Origin: an uncultured Tenacibaculum sp.
GTDB taxonomy: Bacteria > Bacteroidota > Bacteroidia > Flavobacteriales > Flavobacteriaceae
Assembly: GCA_947497895.1 (NCBI GenBank)
Contig: CANMIL010000002.1
Location: 372,001-436,000 of the forward strand
Length of the DNA stretch: 64,000 nt
Reading direction: 5' to 3'
The notes below the pieces were generated by a model. That model did not search any database, was not told the DNA's origin, and saw nothing but the letters and a program-made list of their open reading frames with translations. Made by a program: the position numbers and the translations under genes. The number at the start of each line of letters is the position of its first letter. The first letter of the stretch is position 1. Positions 53,139 to 62,310 of the stretch are shown piece by piece.

Positions 53139-54764
53139 CTATTTTTTATCATTAACTAATTTCATTAGGTCAATATCGTTTCCAAGTAAAACATCTGTTG
53201 GATTAATTCTACCCGCTTCTGGTCCGTTTTCTAATTTTAAAACTCCTCTTGGACATACTGCAGAACATACTCCACATCCTACACAACTAGCACGAACGAT
53301 ATTTTCACCTTTTTGAGCGTAAGCCCTTACATCAATACCTTGTTCACAATATGTAGAACAGTTTCCACATGAAATACATTGACCTCCATTTGTTGTAATT
53401 CTGAAACGAGATTTAAATCGTTGAACAAGACCTAAGTATGCAGCTAATGGACAGCCGAATCTACACCAAACTCTATTTCCAAATATTGGATAGAATCCAG
53501 TTCCAATAACACCAGCAAACCAAGCTCCAATTAAGAAACTATATGCATCTTTAATTCCTTGTGAATTGATACCAAGAAAAGAAGAAGCACCTGTGAAATA
53601 ACAGTATAATGTTACGATGGTCATAACAATGGAGAATACCAACACAGAGTGAATTACCCAGCGCTCAAGTTTCCATGCTTTTAAGGTTTTATTTGAATGT
53701 TGACGGTAAGGATCTCCTAAAGTTTCTGCAAGACCTCCACATCCGCATACCCATGAACAGTACCATCTTTTACCAAAGAAATAAACCATTACAGGAACAA
53801 AAACTAAGGTTAATAATACTCCCCATACGAGTATAAAAATACCAATACCCCCACTTTTTGATAAAGAATCTAAATTCCATTCAAAAAAGAAATCATAGTC
53901 TAAAGGGAAGGCATTCTTGAAATCATATCCAGGCATGTTCAAGCTTGTCATAATTTCAGGAATTAAGAAAGCAAATACTATTTGAAAGAATAAAACAGAA
54001 GTAGTACGAACAATTTGATAATTGTTATGACGGTATTTAATGTACATACGTACTCCCATAACAATCATAATTACACAATATAAGAATCCATATACAAACC
54101 ATTGGCTAGCAGCTCCTCCATTTAAAGCTTTGCTTATTGGATCTAAAATAAAGGTCCAATTGACAACATAATCTGGCAAAAAGTAAAGAAGGATATAAAA
54201 TATTACTAAATAAAATAACACTAACCATGCAATCCAACCTCTGTTAGTACTAGATTCTAAATAGATTCCATTGTTTTTAATTCCTTTAGGACCTAATAAA
54301 ACAACATTTGGAATTATAAATAATAAAGCACCGATAATGCCAAGCCCGAAAGTTAAAAACCATATAATCCCTGGATTTTCTTTAATATAACCTTTGCCCG
54401 CTTTTTTCGCTAAATCATAACTTAAAGTATGTGGTTTTCCATAGATTTTATACTGATATTGAGCTCCTTTTAAGTCCCAATTCTTTTCAGCATCATACTT
54501 TGCAATAAGTTGGTCATAGTGATCATTTGAGTTTTTAAAAGCTTGACGTGCTCTTAATGAAAACTGAAAAATATTCAATGGTTCATCAGTTACCACCGCT
54601 TTCGCTAACTCATCTTTTATGATCTCACTTTTAAATCCTTTTTCTTCGATATAAGAGTCTAATTCAGCTGAACTTAAATTAAAAGAACCAGTAAATAGAC
54701 TTCCTGTAAATACGGCTAGCCCAAGCAAAAATATTATCAGGCCAAGTTGTTTGATTGCTTTCAT
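53139..54764 (-). CDS. 4Fe-4S polyferredoxin membrane protein (NosR/NapH-like)
   Basis: A 541-residue inner-membrane protein with about seven helices and two C-terminal 4Fe-4S motifs: CISCGNCSTYC and CVGCGVCSAVCP. Before them is a Cys-rich CSWVCGCGGLAETLGDP segment and GCPLAAYLGLVQRF, as in NosR, NapH and CcoG/RdxA relatives. Such proteins pass electrons from quinol or NADH across the membrane to a periplasmic or cytoplasmic acceptor. No nitrous-oxide, nitrate or cytochrome-oxidase genes are near, so those names are not used. It starts three bases after the FAD oxidoreductase gene, a likely electron donor. Confidence 0.85.
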   Translation of the reverse strand: MKAIKQLGLIIFLLGLAVFTGSLFTGSFNLSSAELDSYIEEKGFKSEIIKDELAKAVVTDEPLNIFQFSLRARQAFKNSNDHYDQLIAKYDAEKNWDLKGAQYQYKIYGKPHTLSYDLAKKAGKGYIKENPGIIWFLTFGLGIIGALLFIIPNVVLLGPKGIKNNGIYLESSTNRGWIAWLVLFYLVIFYILLYFLPDYVVNWTFILDPISKALNGGAASQWFVYGFLYCVIMIVMGVRMYIKYRHNNYQIVRTTSVLFFQIVFAFLIPEIMTSLNMPGYDFKNAFPLDYDFFFEWNLDSLSKSGGIGIFILVWGVLLTLVFVPVMVYFFGKRWYCSWVCGCGGLAETLGDPYRQHSNKTLKAWKLERWVIHSVLVFSIVMTIVTLYCYFTGASSFLGINSQGIKDAYSFLIGAWFAGVIGTGFYPIFGNRVWCRFGCPLAAYLGLVQRFKSRFRITTNGGQCISCGNCSTYCEQGIDVRAYAQKGENIVRASCVGCGVCSAVCPRGVLKLENGPEAGRINPTDVLLGNDIDLMKLVNDKK

Positions 54765-54767
54765 ATT

Positions 54768-56111
54768 TTAAACTCTGCTAAAAATGCGTTTCCAGCTTTT
54801 CTTTTTTAATTTAATGTTAGTATTGTTTTCTTGATTGAATTTTTGAACAATTTCGGGTTCATGAAGTTTGTAAAATTCAGGATCGAAGTTCGCATCGGCT
54901 AAGTGCTCAACAACATGATCTACGGTTTCACCATTATTGAGGACCTTATCGAAAAACTCATGCCTCATTCGTATTCCAAAAGTGTTGATACCAATGAACT
55001 TTCGTGTGTTTTTGTCATAATTAATATGAATACATTTCTTACCGCTTTCATGTTCCCAGTAAAAACGAGCTTCATTTTCTCTAGTTTTTGCCCAAACCCA
55101 ACCATAAGTTTGATATTCAATATCAATAAATTTAGCCGAGTTAAACCAGTGCCCTGGTTTGTATTCTATTTTGTTACCACAGATAGTTTGTGCTACGGTT
55201 TCTCCCATCATTCTTCCTGTATACCATACGGCTTCAATAGCTCTTCTTTCTCCTATAGGTTCGTGTTGCTCGGCGCAATCACCAATAGCATAAATATTTG
55301 GATCACTTGTTTCTAAGAACCTATTAACTTTAACGCCTCTACCAATTTCGATATCGCTATCTCTTAAAAAATCAACATTAGGTGAAACTCCGGCGGTTAG
55401 CCCTACAACATCACATTCAATTTCTTCACCCGTTTCGGCTACAATTACAGACTTAGCTTGCCCGTTTGAATCTGTTTTAATTTCTTTTAAGTTTACACCC
55501 AAACGTAAATCGATATGATTTTCTAGAATTTCTCTATTAATCATTGCAGATTCGCCTTCAGGTAAAACAGCATTCCAAAAACTACTTTCACGAACTAAAA
55601 AAGTTACAGGGATATTTCTGCTATGAAGCATTTCTGCGAGCTCAATTCCTATTAGTCCTCCACCAACAATAACAGCTCGTTTACATGTTTTGTTATCAGG
55701 AGCATACTTTTCAAGTTTCTCTAAATCCTGTTTATGGTACATTCCAAAAACTCCTTTCGCATCTTGACCAGGCCATCCAAATTTGTTTGGCTTAGATCCT
55801 GTTGCAATAATGAGTTTGTCATATTTCAAAGTTTCGTCATTATCAAATTGTATCCTTTTAATTAAAGGGTGAATTTTTGAGACAGTTCCTGCTTTCAATT
55901 CAATATTGTTCTTTTCCCAAAACCAAGGCTCATAAGGTTGAGTGTGTTCAAACTTCATGTGCCCCATGTAAACATACATAAGCGCTGTTCTTGAGAAGAA
56001 GTATTTCGTTTCACTAGAAATGATGGTGATCTTTTTATCAGATAATTTTCTAATGTGCCTAGCGGCGGTAACCCCAGAAATTCCATTACCAATAATAACA
56101 ACATGTTCCAT
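54768..56111 (-). CDS. FAD/NAD(P)-dependent oxidoreductase, rubredoxin-reductase-like
   Basis: A 447-residue cytoplasmic flavoprotein from the ATG at 56111 (the frame opens upstream only at a TTG, 56129). FAD-binding HVVIIGNGISGVTAARHI at the N-terminus and the NAD(P)-binding AVIVGGGLIGIELAEML near residue 155, plus the second FAD motif YAIGDCAEQ near 280. The C-terminal extension of about 130 residues does not resemble nitrite reductase or other known C-terminal additions. It starts the six-gene run and is immediately followed by the polyferredoxin gene, so it probably feeds electrons from NAD(P)H into it. The physiological acceptor is unknown. Confidence 0.88.
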   Translation of the reverse strand: MEHVVIIGNGISGVTAARHIRKLSDKKITIISSETKYFFSRTALMYVYMGHMKFEHTQPYEPWFWEKNNIELKAGTVSKIHPLIKRIQFDNDETLKYDKLIIATGSKPNKFGWPGQDAKGVFGMYHKQDLEKLEKYAPDNKTCKRAVIVGGGLIGIELAEMLHSRNIPVTFLVRESSFWNAVLPEGESAMINREILENHIDLRLGVNLKEIKTDSNGQAKSVIVAETGEEIECDVVGLTAGVSPNVDFLRDSDIEIGRGVKVNRFLETSDPNIYAIGDCAEQHEPIGERRAIEAVWYTGRMMGETVAQTICGNKIEYKPGHWFNSAKFIDIEYQTYGWVWAKTRENEARFYWEHESGKKCIHINYDKNTRKFIGINTFGIRMRHEFFDKVLNNGETVDHVVEHLADANFDPEFYKLHEPEIVQKFNQENNTNIKLKKKSWKRIFSRV

Positions 56112-56251
56112 AAAAAAGTTGATTTGCAAATTAGGTCGTCATTAAAGTTAATAACTTAATGGGTGAAATAAATTTAGAATGATTTTAAATAGACCTTCAT
56201 TGTAAGCCTTTTTATTTTCCTTCGACCTATGAAGCATTAAAAATGATTATC

Positions 56252-57121
56252 ATGAAAAATAGAGCTAAGCTTCTTTTAATACTTTTCGTTTCATTTGGTG
56301 CAAGCAGCATTTTTGCGCAGGAGGAAGAACAAGCAAAAAGTAACATTCAAACGTATACACCTTCTCGTTTATTAGATAAAGGTCAATGGGATATTAAATT
56401 CTTTAATAATTTATATACTGAAACCAGAGCAAATTTTAATGATGCTACTTTTGATAAGCCAAGAGAGAACTATTTTACTTCAACCGTAGAAGCGTTTACT
56501 GGAGTTTCTGAAAATAATAGAATTAATGTTGGGGCAATTCTTGAGTTTAGGTCAAATACTAGAGGAGGAAGACAGGCTTTATCAGTTTTTAGTTTGGAAG
56601 ATACTAACACAGATAGAAAAGGGCTTACCACTATTGCACCAGCAATTAAATTTCAACCCTTAGAAAATGTAGGAAATTTCTCGATTCAGTCTGCATTACA
56701 TATTCCTTTAGCTGATGAAGAAACTGATGAAAATGGAGTGTTTTTAGATCAAACGGCATGGGCTTTTCAAAACAGATTCTTCTATGATTATACTTTTAGT
56801 AGTGGGAAATGGCAAATTTTCACCGAATTAAATACAGAATATAACTTTGGAGACGAGAAAAGTTTTGCAAATAATACAATTTTATTAGTACCAGGAGCTT
56901 TCTTAAGTTATTTTCCAAGTGATGAATCTACAGTGTTAGTTTTTGCTCAGCACGCTCAGCGTTTTGGGGAGTTTTCTCAAAATTATACTGCTTTAGGTTT
57001 TGGTGGAAAATACCAAATTACGAAAATATTAAACCTAGAAGTGCTGTACAGTAAGTTTGTTGCAGGTACGGATACCGGTCTGGGCCAGAGTTTTAACCTA
57101 GGGTTAAGAGCTTTATTTTAA
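56252..57121 (+). CDS. Outer-membrane beta-barrel protein of unknown substrate
   Basis: A 289-residue exported protein; from the ATG at 56252 the N-terminus MKNRAKLLLILFVSFGASSIFA is a signal peptide, and an ATG three codons upstream is the alternative. The mature part has regular alternating strands (WDIKFFNNLYTETRA, NRINVGAILEFRSNTRG, NFSIQSALHIPLADEE) and a final FNLGLRALF with a terminal Phe, as in outer-membrane barrels of the phenol-transporter-like (MetA) type. It starts a four-gene run followed 21 bases later by a GH113-like gene. Substrate unknown. Confidence 0.75.
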   Translation: MKNRAKLLLILFVSFGASSIFAQEEEQAKSNIQTYTPSRLLDKGQWDIKFFNNLYTETRANFNDATFDKPRENYFTSTVEAFTGVSENNRINVGAILEFRSNTRGGRQALSVFSLEDTNTDRKGLTTIAPAIKFQPLENVGNFSIQSALHIPLADEETDENGVFLDQTAWAFQNRFFYDYTFSSGKWQIFTELNTEYNFGDEKSFANNTILLVPGAFLSYFPSDESTVLVFAQHAQRFGEFSQNYTALGFGGKYQITKILNLEVLYSKFVAGTDTGLGQSFNLGLRALF

Positions 57122-57142
57122 TAAAAAATGTAAATTGCTACT

Positions 57143-58144
57143 ATGAAAATTAAGTGGCTCCTAATTTTAGGAATAATTTGTCTCCATACATCTTGTGAAA
57201 GTCAGAGGAAAAGAGTTAATGGAGTAAGCTTTGTAGCTTCATCGAAAGAAATAAATTTTAATCACACAATACCTGTAAAGAAGGTGTCAGCGAATTATGT
57301 TTCGTTGATGCCTTTCGGCTTTATTGAAAATGTCAATTCATCAACAGTACATTTTAACTCTTCGAAACAGTGGTTTGGAGAAACTGTTGCTGGGGTTGAG
57401 CAATATGCTGAGAAGTTTAAGAGGGAGGAAATAAAAATCATGGTTAAGCCTCAAATATGGGTTTGGCATGGCGAATATACTGGCCTTATCACCATGAAGT
57501 CAGAAGATGATTGGAAGCAACTGGAAAAAACGTATTCGGCCTTTATTTTGAAGTTTGCAGAAGTAGCTCAGAAAGTGAATGCTGAAATTTTTTGTATTGG
57601 TACTGAACTCGAAAAATTCGTAGTTAGTAGGCCTGAATTCTGGAAATCTTTAATTGCTGATGTTCGAAAAGTGTATACTGGAGAACTTACCTATGCGGCT
57701 AATTGGGATGAATATAAAAAAATTGATATTTGGAACGAACTCGATTATATTGGTATTGATGCGTACTTTCCATTGAGTGATAAGAAGACGCCTACAAAAG
57801 ATGATTTTAAGAAAGGTTGGGTTCCACATAAAAAAGAAATTATTTCGATTAAGGATAAGTTTCAAAAACCCATTCTTTTTACTGAATACGGTTATCGAAG
57901 CGTGTATTACACAGGAAAACAACCATGGGATTCAAATAGAGTAGAAGGGTATGTAGATTTAAGATCGCAAAAAATAGCATTACAGGCGCTGTATGAAGAA
58001 TTTTGGGAAGAACCGTGGTTTGCAGGTGGGTTTTTATGGAAATGGTTTCACAATCATGATGAAGTAGGAGGGAATGATAACAATCGTTTTACTCCTCAGA
58101 ATAAACCAGCGGAAGAAGTTATAAGAAAAGCTTATGCGAAGTAG
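57143..58144 (+). CDS. GH113-like glycoside hydrolase, lipoprotein
   Basis: A 333-residue lipoprotein (MKIKWLLILGIICLHTSC, Cys18) with a TIM-barrel of the GH113/GTA type. Glu155 in CIGTELEKF and Glu248 in ILFTEYGYRS are in the position of acid/base and nucleophile of GH113 beta-mannanases, and the C-terminal AGGFLWKWFH adds an aromatic substrate wall. GH113 enzymes cut beta-1,4-mannan. It lies next to a barrel protein and diverges from genes for glycan synthesis, so trimming a self-made polymer is possible; utilisation of an outside mannan is the simpler alternative. It overlaps the next gene by 11 bases. Confidence 0.82.
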   Translation: MKIKWLLILGIICLHTSCESQRKRVNGVSFVASSKEINFNHTIPVKKVSANYVSLMPFGFIENVNSSTVHFNSSKQWFGETVAGVEQYAEKFKREEIKIMVKPQIWVWHGEYTGLITMKSEDDWKQLEKTYSAFILKFAEVAQKVNAEIFCIGTELEKFVVSRPEFWKSLIADVRKVYTGELTYAANWDEYKKIDIWNELDYIGIDAYFPLSDKKTPTKDDFKKGWVPHKKEIISIKDKFQKPILFTEYGYRSVYYTGKQPWDSNRVEGYVDLRSQKIALQALYEEFWEEPWFAGGFLWKWFHNHDEVGGNDNNRFTPQNKPAEEVIRKAYAK

Positions 58145-58865
58145 AGTATTATTGATTTTGACTGTCTTTCTTATGTTTGCTTGTTCAAAAAGCGAAGAAG
58201 ATCTAAGTAATCTGAATTCTTATTTGATTAGTAAAGAACAAGTAAAAAAAGAAGGAGTAATTGCTTGTGCAGCTAGCGATAGATCGGATGCGTCAATATC
58301 ATATATCTTTTACTATCCAGTTCCTGGTTCTCGAAATATTCAATATTTTGAAACCAACAGTATTTCGGTCGATCCGAATGATTTTTCTCAATACGAAAGT
58401 GTCTCCTTGGAAAAGGAAGGTGTTTTTAATGACTATTTAGGGAGGTTTATTAGAAACGGTTCCAATGAAGTTTGGAGCGTTGTTACGCACGAAGTTAATA
58501 ACATCGTACACGTTTCAAACCCAATTAGGTTGAAAAATACGTCGAAACCAACGGAATGGAATAACTCAGTTGTTATAGATCAAGGTGTGGAATTAATGCC
58601 AGAGTTTTCTTGGATGGATGGAGTAGTGAGAGAAAACGTCATCTATTTTCAGGTGATAACAAACCAAGAGGGCAATTTACTGTCTGGAACGTATACTTAT
58701 GAGAAAATGTTTCAGTATTATAAACTTGATAATGTTGTTTTAAATGTAACTCGAGAAACGCCGCCTGCTTTACAAATAGGAATGAATTATGGATTCACTT
58801 TAATGGGGGTGAGTGAAGATAACTGGGTGAACCTTGTTATTGAAAAAAACTTTGAGGCTAACTAA
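58134..58865 (+). CDS. Predicted lipoprotein of unknown function
   Basis: A 243-residue lipoprotein with signal MRSRVLLILTVFLMFACS (Cys17). The mature part reads ACAASDRSDASISYIFYYPVPGS early on and then beta-rich segments (GVELMPEFSWMDGVVRENVIYFQV). No domain recognised. It begins 11 bases inside the GH113-like gene and its stop codon shares a base with the start of the next gene, so translational coupling is strong and a role in the same envelope module is likely. Confidence 0.7.
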   Translation: MRSRVLLILTVFLMFACSKSEEDLSNLNSYLISKEQVKKEGVIACAASDRSDASISYIFYYPVPGSRNIQYFETNSISVDPNDFSQYESVSLEKEGVFNDYLGRFIRNGSNEVWSVVTHEVNNIVHVSNPIRLKNTSKPTEWNNSVVIDQGVELMPEFSWMDGVVRENVIYFQVITNQEGNLLSGTYTYEKMFQYYKLDNVVLNVTRETPPALQIGMNYGFTLMGVSEDNWVNLVIEKNFEAN

Positions 58866-60130
58866 TGAATAAAATTATATTTTTTTTTCTAACTGTTTTT
58901 TGGACAGCTTCTTTGTTTTCTCAAGCTCCGACTATTTCTGATATAAAATTTGAAGGCTTAAAAAAAACGAAAGAAAAAATTCTGTTGAGAGTTATTGAAG
59001 TTGAAAAAGACGAAGAATTAAATCTTTCCAAACTCGAGAAAGATATTATTCAGTTAAAAAGATTGCCAGCAATATCTCATGCTTATTATAAAATTAAGAA
59101 TGTTGACAGTTCGAGTTGTACGGTGACTTTTTTTATAGAAGAAAACTTTACTATCATTCCAGAAGTAAATATATGGACAACAACGAACCGAAGGTTGGCT
59201 TATAAATTGGGTGTTTATGATTATAATTTTTTAGGGAGGAATATTGGAATCGGAGGATTTTATCAGCAAAATGGTTTTGATTCTTATGGCTTTAATTTTA
59301 GAGCTCCGATGTTATTCTCAAGATCATTAGGTCTTGCTTTTAATCATCAAAATTGGAGTAGTGAAGAACCTCTTTATTTCGGAGATAACTCTGCCAATTA
59401 CAGGTATCAGAATATATCCTTTGAGTTGCTTTTGTTATACAGAATTAACTTTAAACATAATATAGATTTTGGAATTAATCTTTTTAATGAAAAGTATACT
59501 TACTTAACAGGTTATACTGCCGATGGTGTTCCTCAGCAATTAGATTTAAATAAGAAGCTGTTAAAGTTCGTTTATACCTATGATAATTTGAATTATTACT
59601 ATCACTATGTTGAAGGATTTAAGAGCCAGTTGTATGGACAATATGTAACTACTATAAACGAATATCAAAATGACTTTTTTATCGCTTGGAACGATGCGTT
59701 TTATTTTAAAAGAGTTGGTGAAAAAGGGAACTGGGCAAACCGTTTAAGAATAGGGCTGTCAACCAATGAGGAAAGTCCTTTTGCTCCTTTTGCATTAGAT
59801 AATAACGTTAATTTAAGAGGTGTGGGTATTTTGGTAGATAGAGGTACAGGGAGTATTGTTTGGAATACGGAATATCGTCATACACTTTACGAGAAAAAGT
59901 GGTTTGTACTTCAAGGAAATGTCTTCACTGATTTCGGAACTTGGCGAACTCCTGGAGGAAGTTTAAATGATTTTGTTAAAAGCGAAAACGTTCGAATATA
60001 TTCTGGATTGGGACTTCGATTTATTAGTAAAAAAATATTCAATGCCGTTTTTAGAATTGACTATGGTTACGGAATAACACCGAACTCTTCCTCGAGTGGT
60101 TTAGTTTTCGGAATAGGACAGTATTTTTAG
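58865..60130 (+). CDS. BamA/TamA-like outer-membrane protein with one POTRA domain
   Basis: A 421-residue exported protein. Signal peptide MNKIIFFFLTVFWTASLFSQ, a single POTRA domain at about 22-95 (ISDIKFEGLKKTKEKILLRVIEV), then an Omp85-type barrel. The final strand ends GLVFGIGQYF with terminal Phe. The barrel segment DNNVNLRGVGILVDRGTGSIVWNTEYR contains the conserved loop-6 [VI]RG[YF]-like motif, here LRGVG. At 421 residues it is shorter than BamA (about 800) and TamA and matches the small one-POTRA Omp85 type, which may export or insert other proteins or glycans. It ends within four bases of the convergent rhodanese gene. Confidence 0.83.
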   Translation: MNKIIFFFLTVFWTASLFSQAPTISDIKFEGLKKTKEKILLRVIEVEKDEELNLSKLEKDIIQLKRLPAISHAYYKIKNVDSSSCTVTFFIEENFTIIPEVNIWTTTNRRLAYKLGVYDYNFLGRNIGIGGFYQQNGFDSYGFNFRAPMLFSRSLGLAFNHQNWSSEEPLYFGDNSANYRYQNISFELLLLYRINFKHNIDFGINLFNEKYTYLTGYTADGVPQQLDLNKKLLKFVYTYDNLNYYYHYVEGFKSQLYGQYVTTINEYQNDFFIAWNDAFYFKRVGEKGNWANRLRIGLSTNEESPFAPFALDNNVNLRGVGILVDRGTGSIVWNTEYRHTLYEKKWFVLQGNVFTDFGTWRTPGGSLNDFVKSENVRIYSGLGLRFISKKIFNAVFRIDYGYGITPNSSSSGLVFGIGQYF

Positions 60131-60621
60131 TAGACTTTTTTACCTTTTAGTAACCATTTACTCCAGTCTTTATTGAAAGTATGAACTTTTTCTGTGGACT
60201 TGTTTTTTTTGTTGACAACTTCATTTCCTTCATTTTTCCATTCAAAAATACCTCCATAAAGATTATAAACATTAGAAAAACCAGCCTTTTGAAGTTTTTC
60301 AGCAACATCCTCTGATCTAATTCCTAGAGAGCAGTAAACGATAATTTTGGCATCCTTATTTTTTAATGAAGAAATGGTTTTATCCAAATTAAAATGATCA
60401 TAACCGACGCACTGAGCATTCTCAATATGACTTACTTTAAACTCTTTTGGTTCTCGGGCATCTAAAAGAATAACATTACTATTCTCTTTTTTTAATTCAT
60501 CAACCGTAATGTACGGAACATTCTCAGTGTTATGCTCTTTTAATAATTGTTGTAAGTTTCCCTGAGCATTTGCACTCAGAGCGCACACAAAGAGAAGTGT
60601 ATAAAGTAAAATTTTCATCAT
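60127..60621 (-). CDS. Exported rhodanese-like protein
   Basis: A 164-residue exported rhodanese domain protein. Signal peptide MMKILLYTLLFVCALSANA; the ATG one codon downstream is also possible. The active-site loop CSLGIRS with Cys97 is intact, and DAREPKEF is the conserved entry motif. Rhodaneses transfer sulfane sulfur. It is downstream of the ArsS gene with 27 bases between them. Rhodanese genes are common neighbours of ArsS-type loci, so it may belong to the same pathway. It overlaps the end of the BamA-like gene by four bases in the opposite direction. Confidence 0.85.
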   Translation of the reverse strand: MMKILLYTLLFVCALSANAQGNLQQLLKEHNTENVPYITVDELKKENSNVILLDAREPKEFKVSHIENAQCVGYDHFNLDKTISSLKNKDAKIIVYCSLGIRSEDVAEKLQKAGFSNVYNLYGGIFEWKNEGNEVVNKKNKSTEKVHTFNKDWSKWLLKGKKVY

Positions 60622-60648
60622 TTTATGTTTTAATAACTGATGATTGAA

Positions 60649-61698
60649 CTAAGCTACTGTTCCTTGGCAACTACTTCCAGCGCCAGCAGTGCAACCATAA
60701 CAATGTTGATTAATGATAATGTTTCTGTTAGATAATAATTCCTCATTGTATTCAGAGATGTGTTTTACTTTACTCGCAACTTTTAAGTTGAGCATTTGAT
60801 TAAAATCACAATCGTATAAATAGCCATCCCAGCTAATAGAAAGTGTATTGGTACACATTACATTTTCAACAGCCATTGGATTATAGGCCTCAACCAAGGC
60901 ATACATGTAATCTTCATAGTTTTCCGAAGCAATTAAGTAATCTAAAAATCTACTGATAGGTAAGTTCGTAATTGCAAATAAACTATTGAAAGTTACATTG
61001 AAATCTTCTAGTAAAGCTTTTTTAAAGTCTTTTTCCATCGAAGCTTGATCTCCTGGAAGAAAAGCTCCAGAAGGATTGTAAACTAAGTCGAGCTTCAAAC
61101 CAGTTCCTTCAACACCATAGCCGACTGCATTTAATTCTTGAAGCGCTTTAATAGACTTGTCAAAAACACCATCACCTCTTTGCTTATCAGTTTTACCTCG
61201 TGTCCAGTGAGGCATGGACGAAACAACATGTACATTATGTTTTTTGAAAAACTCTGGAAGATCGTAATATTTCTTATTAGCTCGAATAATGGTTAGATTT
61301 GAACGAACGATAAAATCTTTAATTCCAGCTTTAGCTGCTTCTTCAACAAACCATCTGAAATTAGGATTCATCTCTGGAGCACCACCTGTTAAATCTAAAG
61401 TATGAGCACCAGTATTTCGAATAACCTCTAAACATTGTTCCATAGTTTCAACCGTCATGATTTCCTTTCTGTCTGGACCAGCATCAACATGACAATGCGC
61501 GCATACCTGATTACACATATATCCAACATTAATTTGAAGGATTTCCAATTTTTTAGGACGCAAAGGAAATTGATTAGTTTCCTTTATTTTATCGGCAAAA
61601 GTTGGAAGCTCGTCTTTAAAAATTCCATTGGATAAAATTTCTAACTGGCGTTGCGTATTTGCTAAATCATTATTTCTAGCTAATAGAGATTTCTTCAT
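60649..61698 (-). CDS. arsS: Arsenosugar biosynthesis radical SAM protein ArsS
   Basis: A 349-residue radical SAM enzyme. The cluster motif CNQVCAHC with Cys62, Cys66 and Cys69 is present. C-terminal DUF3641 features include NCDFN-type metal ligands (here LYDCDFNQML) and HCYGCTAGAGSSCQG. ArsS forms a carbon-arsenic bond (adding a 5'-deoxyadenosyl group to dimethylarsenic) in arsenosugar synthesis. In many bacteria the residue before TAG is selenocysteine; this protein has Cys at CYGCTAG, so it is the non-seleno form. The AhpD-like gene upstream, and rhodanese and DUF547 nearby, match the known neighbourhood. Confidence 0.92.
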   Translation of the reverse strand: MKKSLLARNNDLANTQRQLEILSNGIFKDELPTFADKIKETNQFPLRPKKLEILQINVGYMCNQVCAHCHVDAGPDRKEIMTVETMEQCLEVIRNTGAHTLDLTGGAPEMNPNFRWFVEEAAKAGIKDFIVRSNLTIIRANKKYYDLPEFFKKHNVHVVSSMPHWTRGKTDKQRGDGVFDKSIKALQELNAVGYGVEGTGLKLDLVYNPSGAFLPGDQASMEKDFKKALLEDFNVTFNSLFAITNLPISRFLDYLIASENYEDYMYALVEAYNPMAVENVMCTNTLSISWDGYLYDCDFNQMLNLKVASKVKHISEYNEELLSNRNIIINQHCYGCTAGAGSSCQGTVA

Positions 61699-61816
61699 TT
61701 TTAATGATGAATTTTGAGTATTGATTTTTAAGTTTTTCGAAATAGCTATATAAGAGATTTATTTTTTATATAATGTTCAAACTCTGAATTTAAAATTCAA
61801 CACTCAAAATTAATTT

Positions 61817-62152
61817 TTACATTTCTAACTTATTTACTTTGTTCATCATTTGAACTCCATGAACGAGAGTTGCTCCGCTTTTAATAGCAGTTCCAACATG
61901 TATAGCTTCCATCATTTCCTCTTTAGTAACTCCTCTTTGAAGTCCATCTTTCGTGTAAGCGTCAATACAATATGGACATTGTTCAGTATGGGCAACAGCA
62001 AGAGCAATTAAGCTCTTTTCTCTAGCTGTTAAGGCTCCTTCTTCAAATACTTTTCCATAGTAATCAAAGAATTTAGTTCCTAATTCTTCGCTCCATTCTG
62101 TAATTTTACCAAACTTTCTTAAATCTGCTGGATCGTAGTATGTTTTAGACAT
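61817..62152 (-). CDS. Arsenosugar-associated AhpD/CMD-like peroxidase-type protein
   Basis: A 111-residue carboxymuconolactone-decarboxylase-family protein with the redox motif CPYC (Cys59, Cys62) followed by IDAYTKDGLQRG. The family form associated with ArsS proteins is recognised by length and by the start MSKTYYDPADLRKFG. The enzyme would act in the cytoplasm, probably as a peroxidase or disulfide-handling partner of ArsS, but its exact reaction is not known. It lies 118 bases upstream of arsS on the same strand. The inverted repeat at 62180-62201 precedes it. Confidence 0.9.
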   Translation of the reverse strand: MSKTYYDPADLRKFGKITEWSEELGTKFFDYYGKVFEEGALTAREKSLIALAVAHTEQCPYCIDAYTKDGLQRGVTKEEMMEAIHVGTAIKSGATLVHGVQMMNKVNKLEM

Positions 62153-62179
62153 GTCTTTTTATTTCTGTTTAAAGTTAAG

Positions 62180-62201
62180 TACCCCACAATAATGTGAGGT
62201 A
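62180..62201. promoter_or_regulatory. Inverted repeat upstream of the arsenosugar genes
   Basis: taccccac (62180-62187), six-base loop, gtgaggta (62194-62201), one mismatch. It lies 27 bases upstream of the AhpD-like start, where an operator or 5' hairpin would sit. Confidence 0.4.
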
Positions 62202-62310
62202 TTAAAGAAAATTCTTAAAAATATTTCTTGTTAACTAATTGCTTTAAGGATTTTACTTAAAAAGTAAAAATACGAATTGTTTCGCTGAAATACTTTTCTG
62301 AAATATCTTC

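Noticed and set aside
54903..55316. 137-codon plus-strand open frame opposite the FAD oxidoreductase
   Set aside because: Composition and phase are those of an antisense shadow. The flavoprotein motifs on the minus strand are unambiguous.
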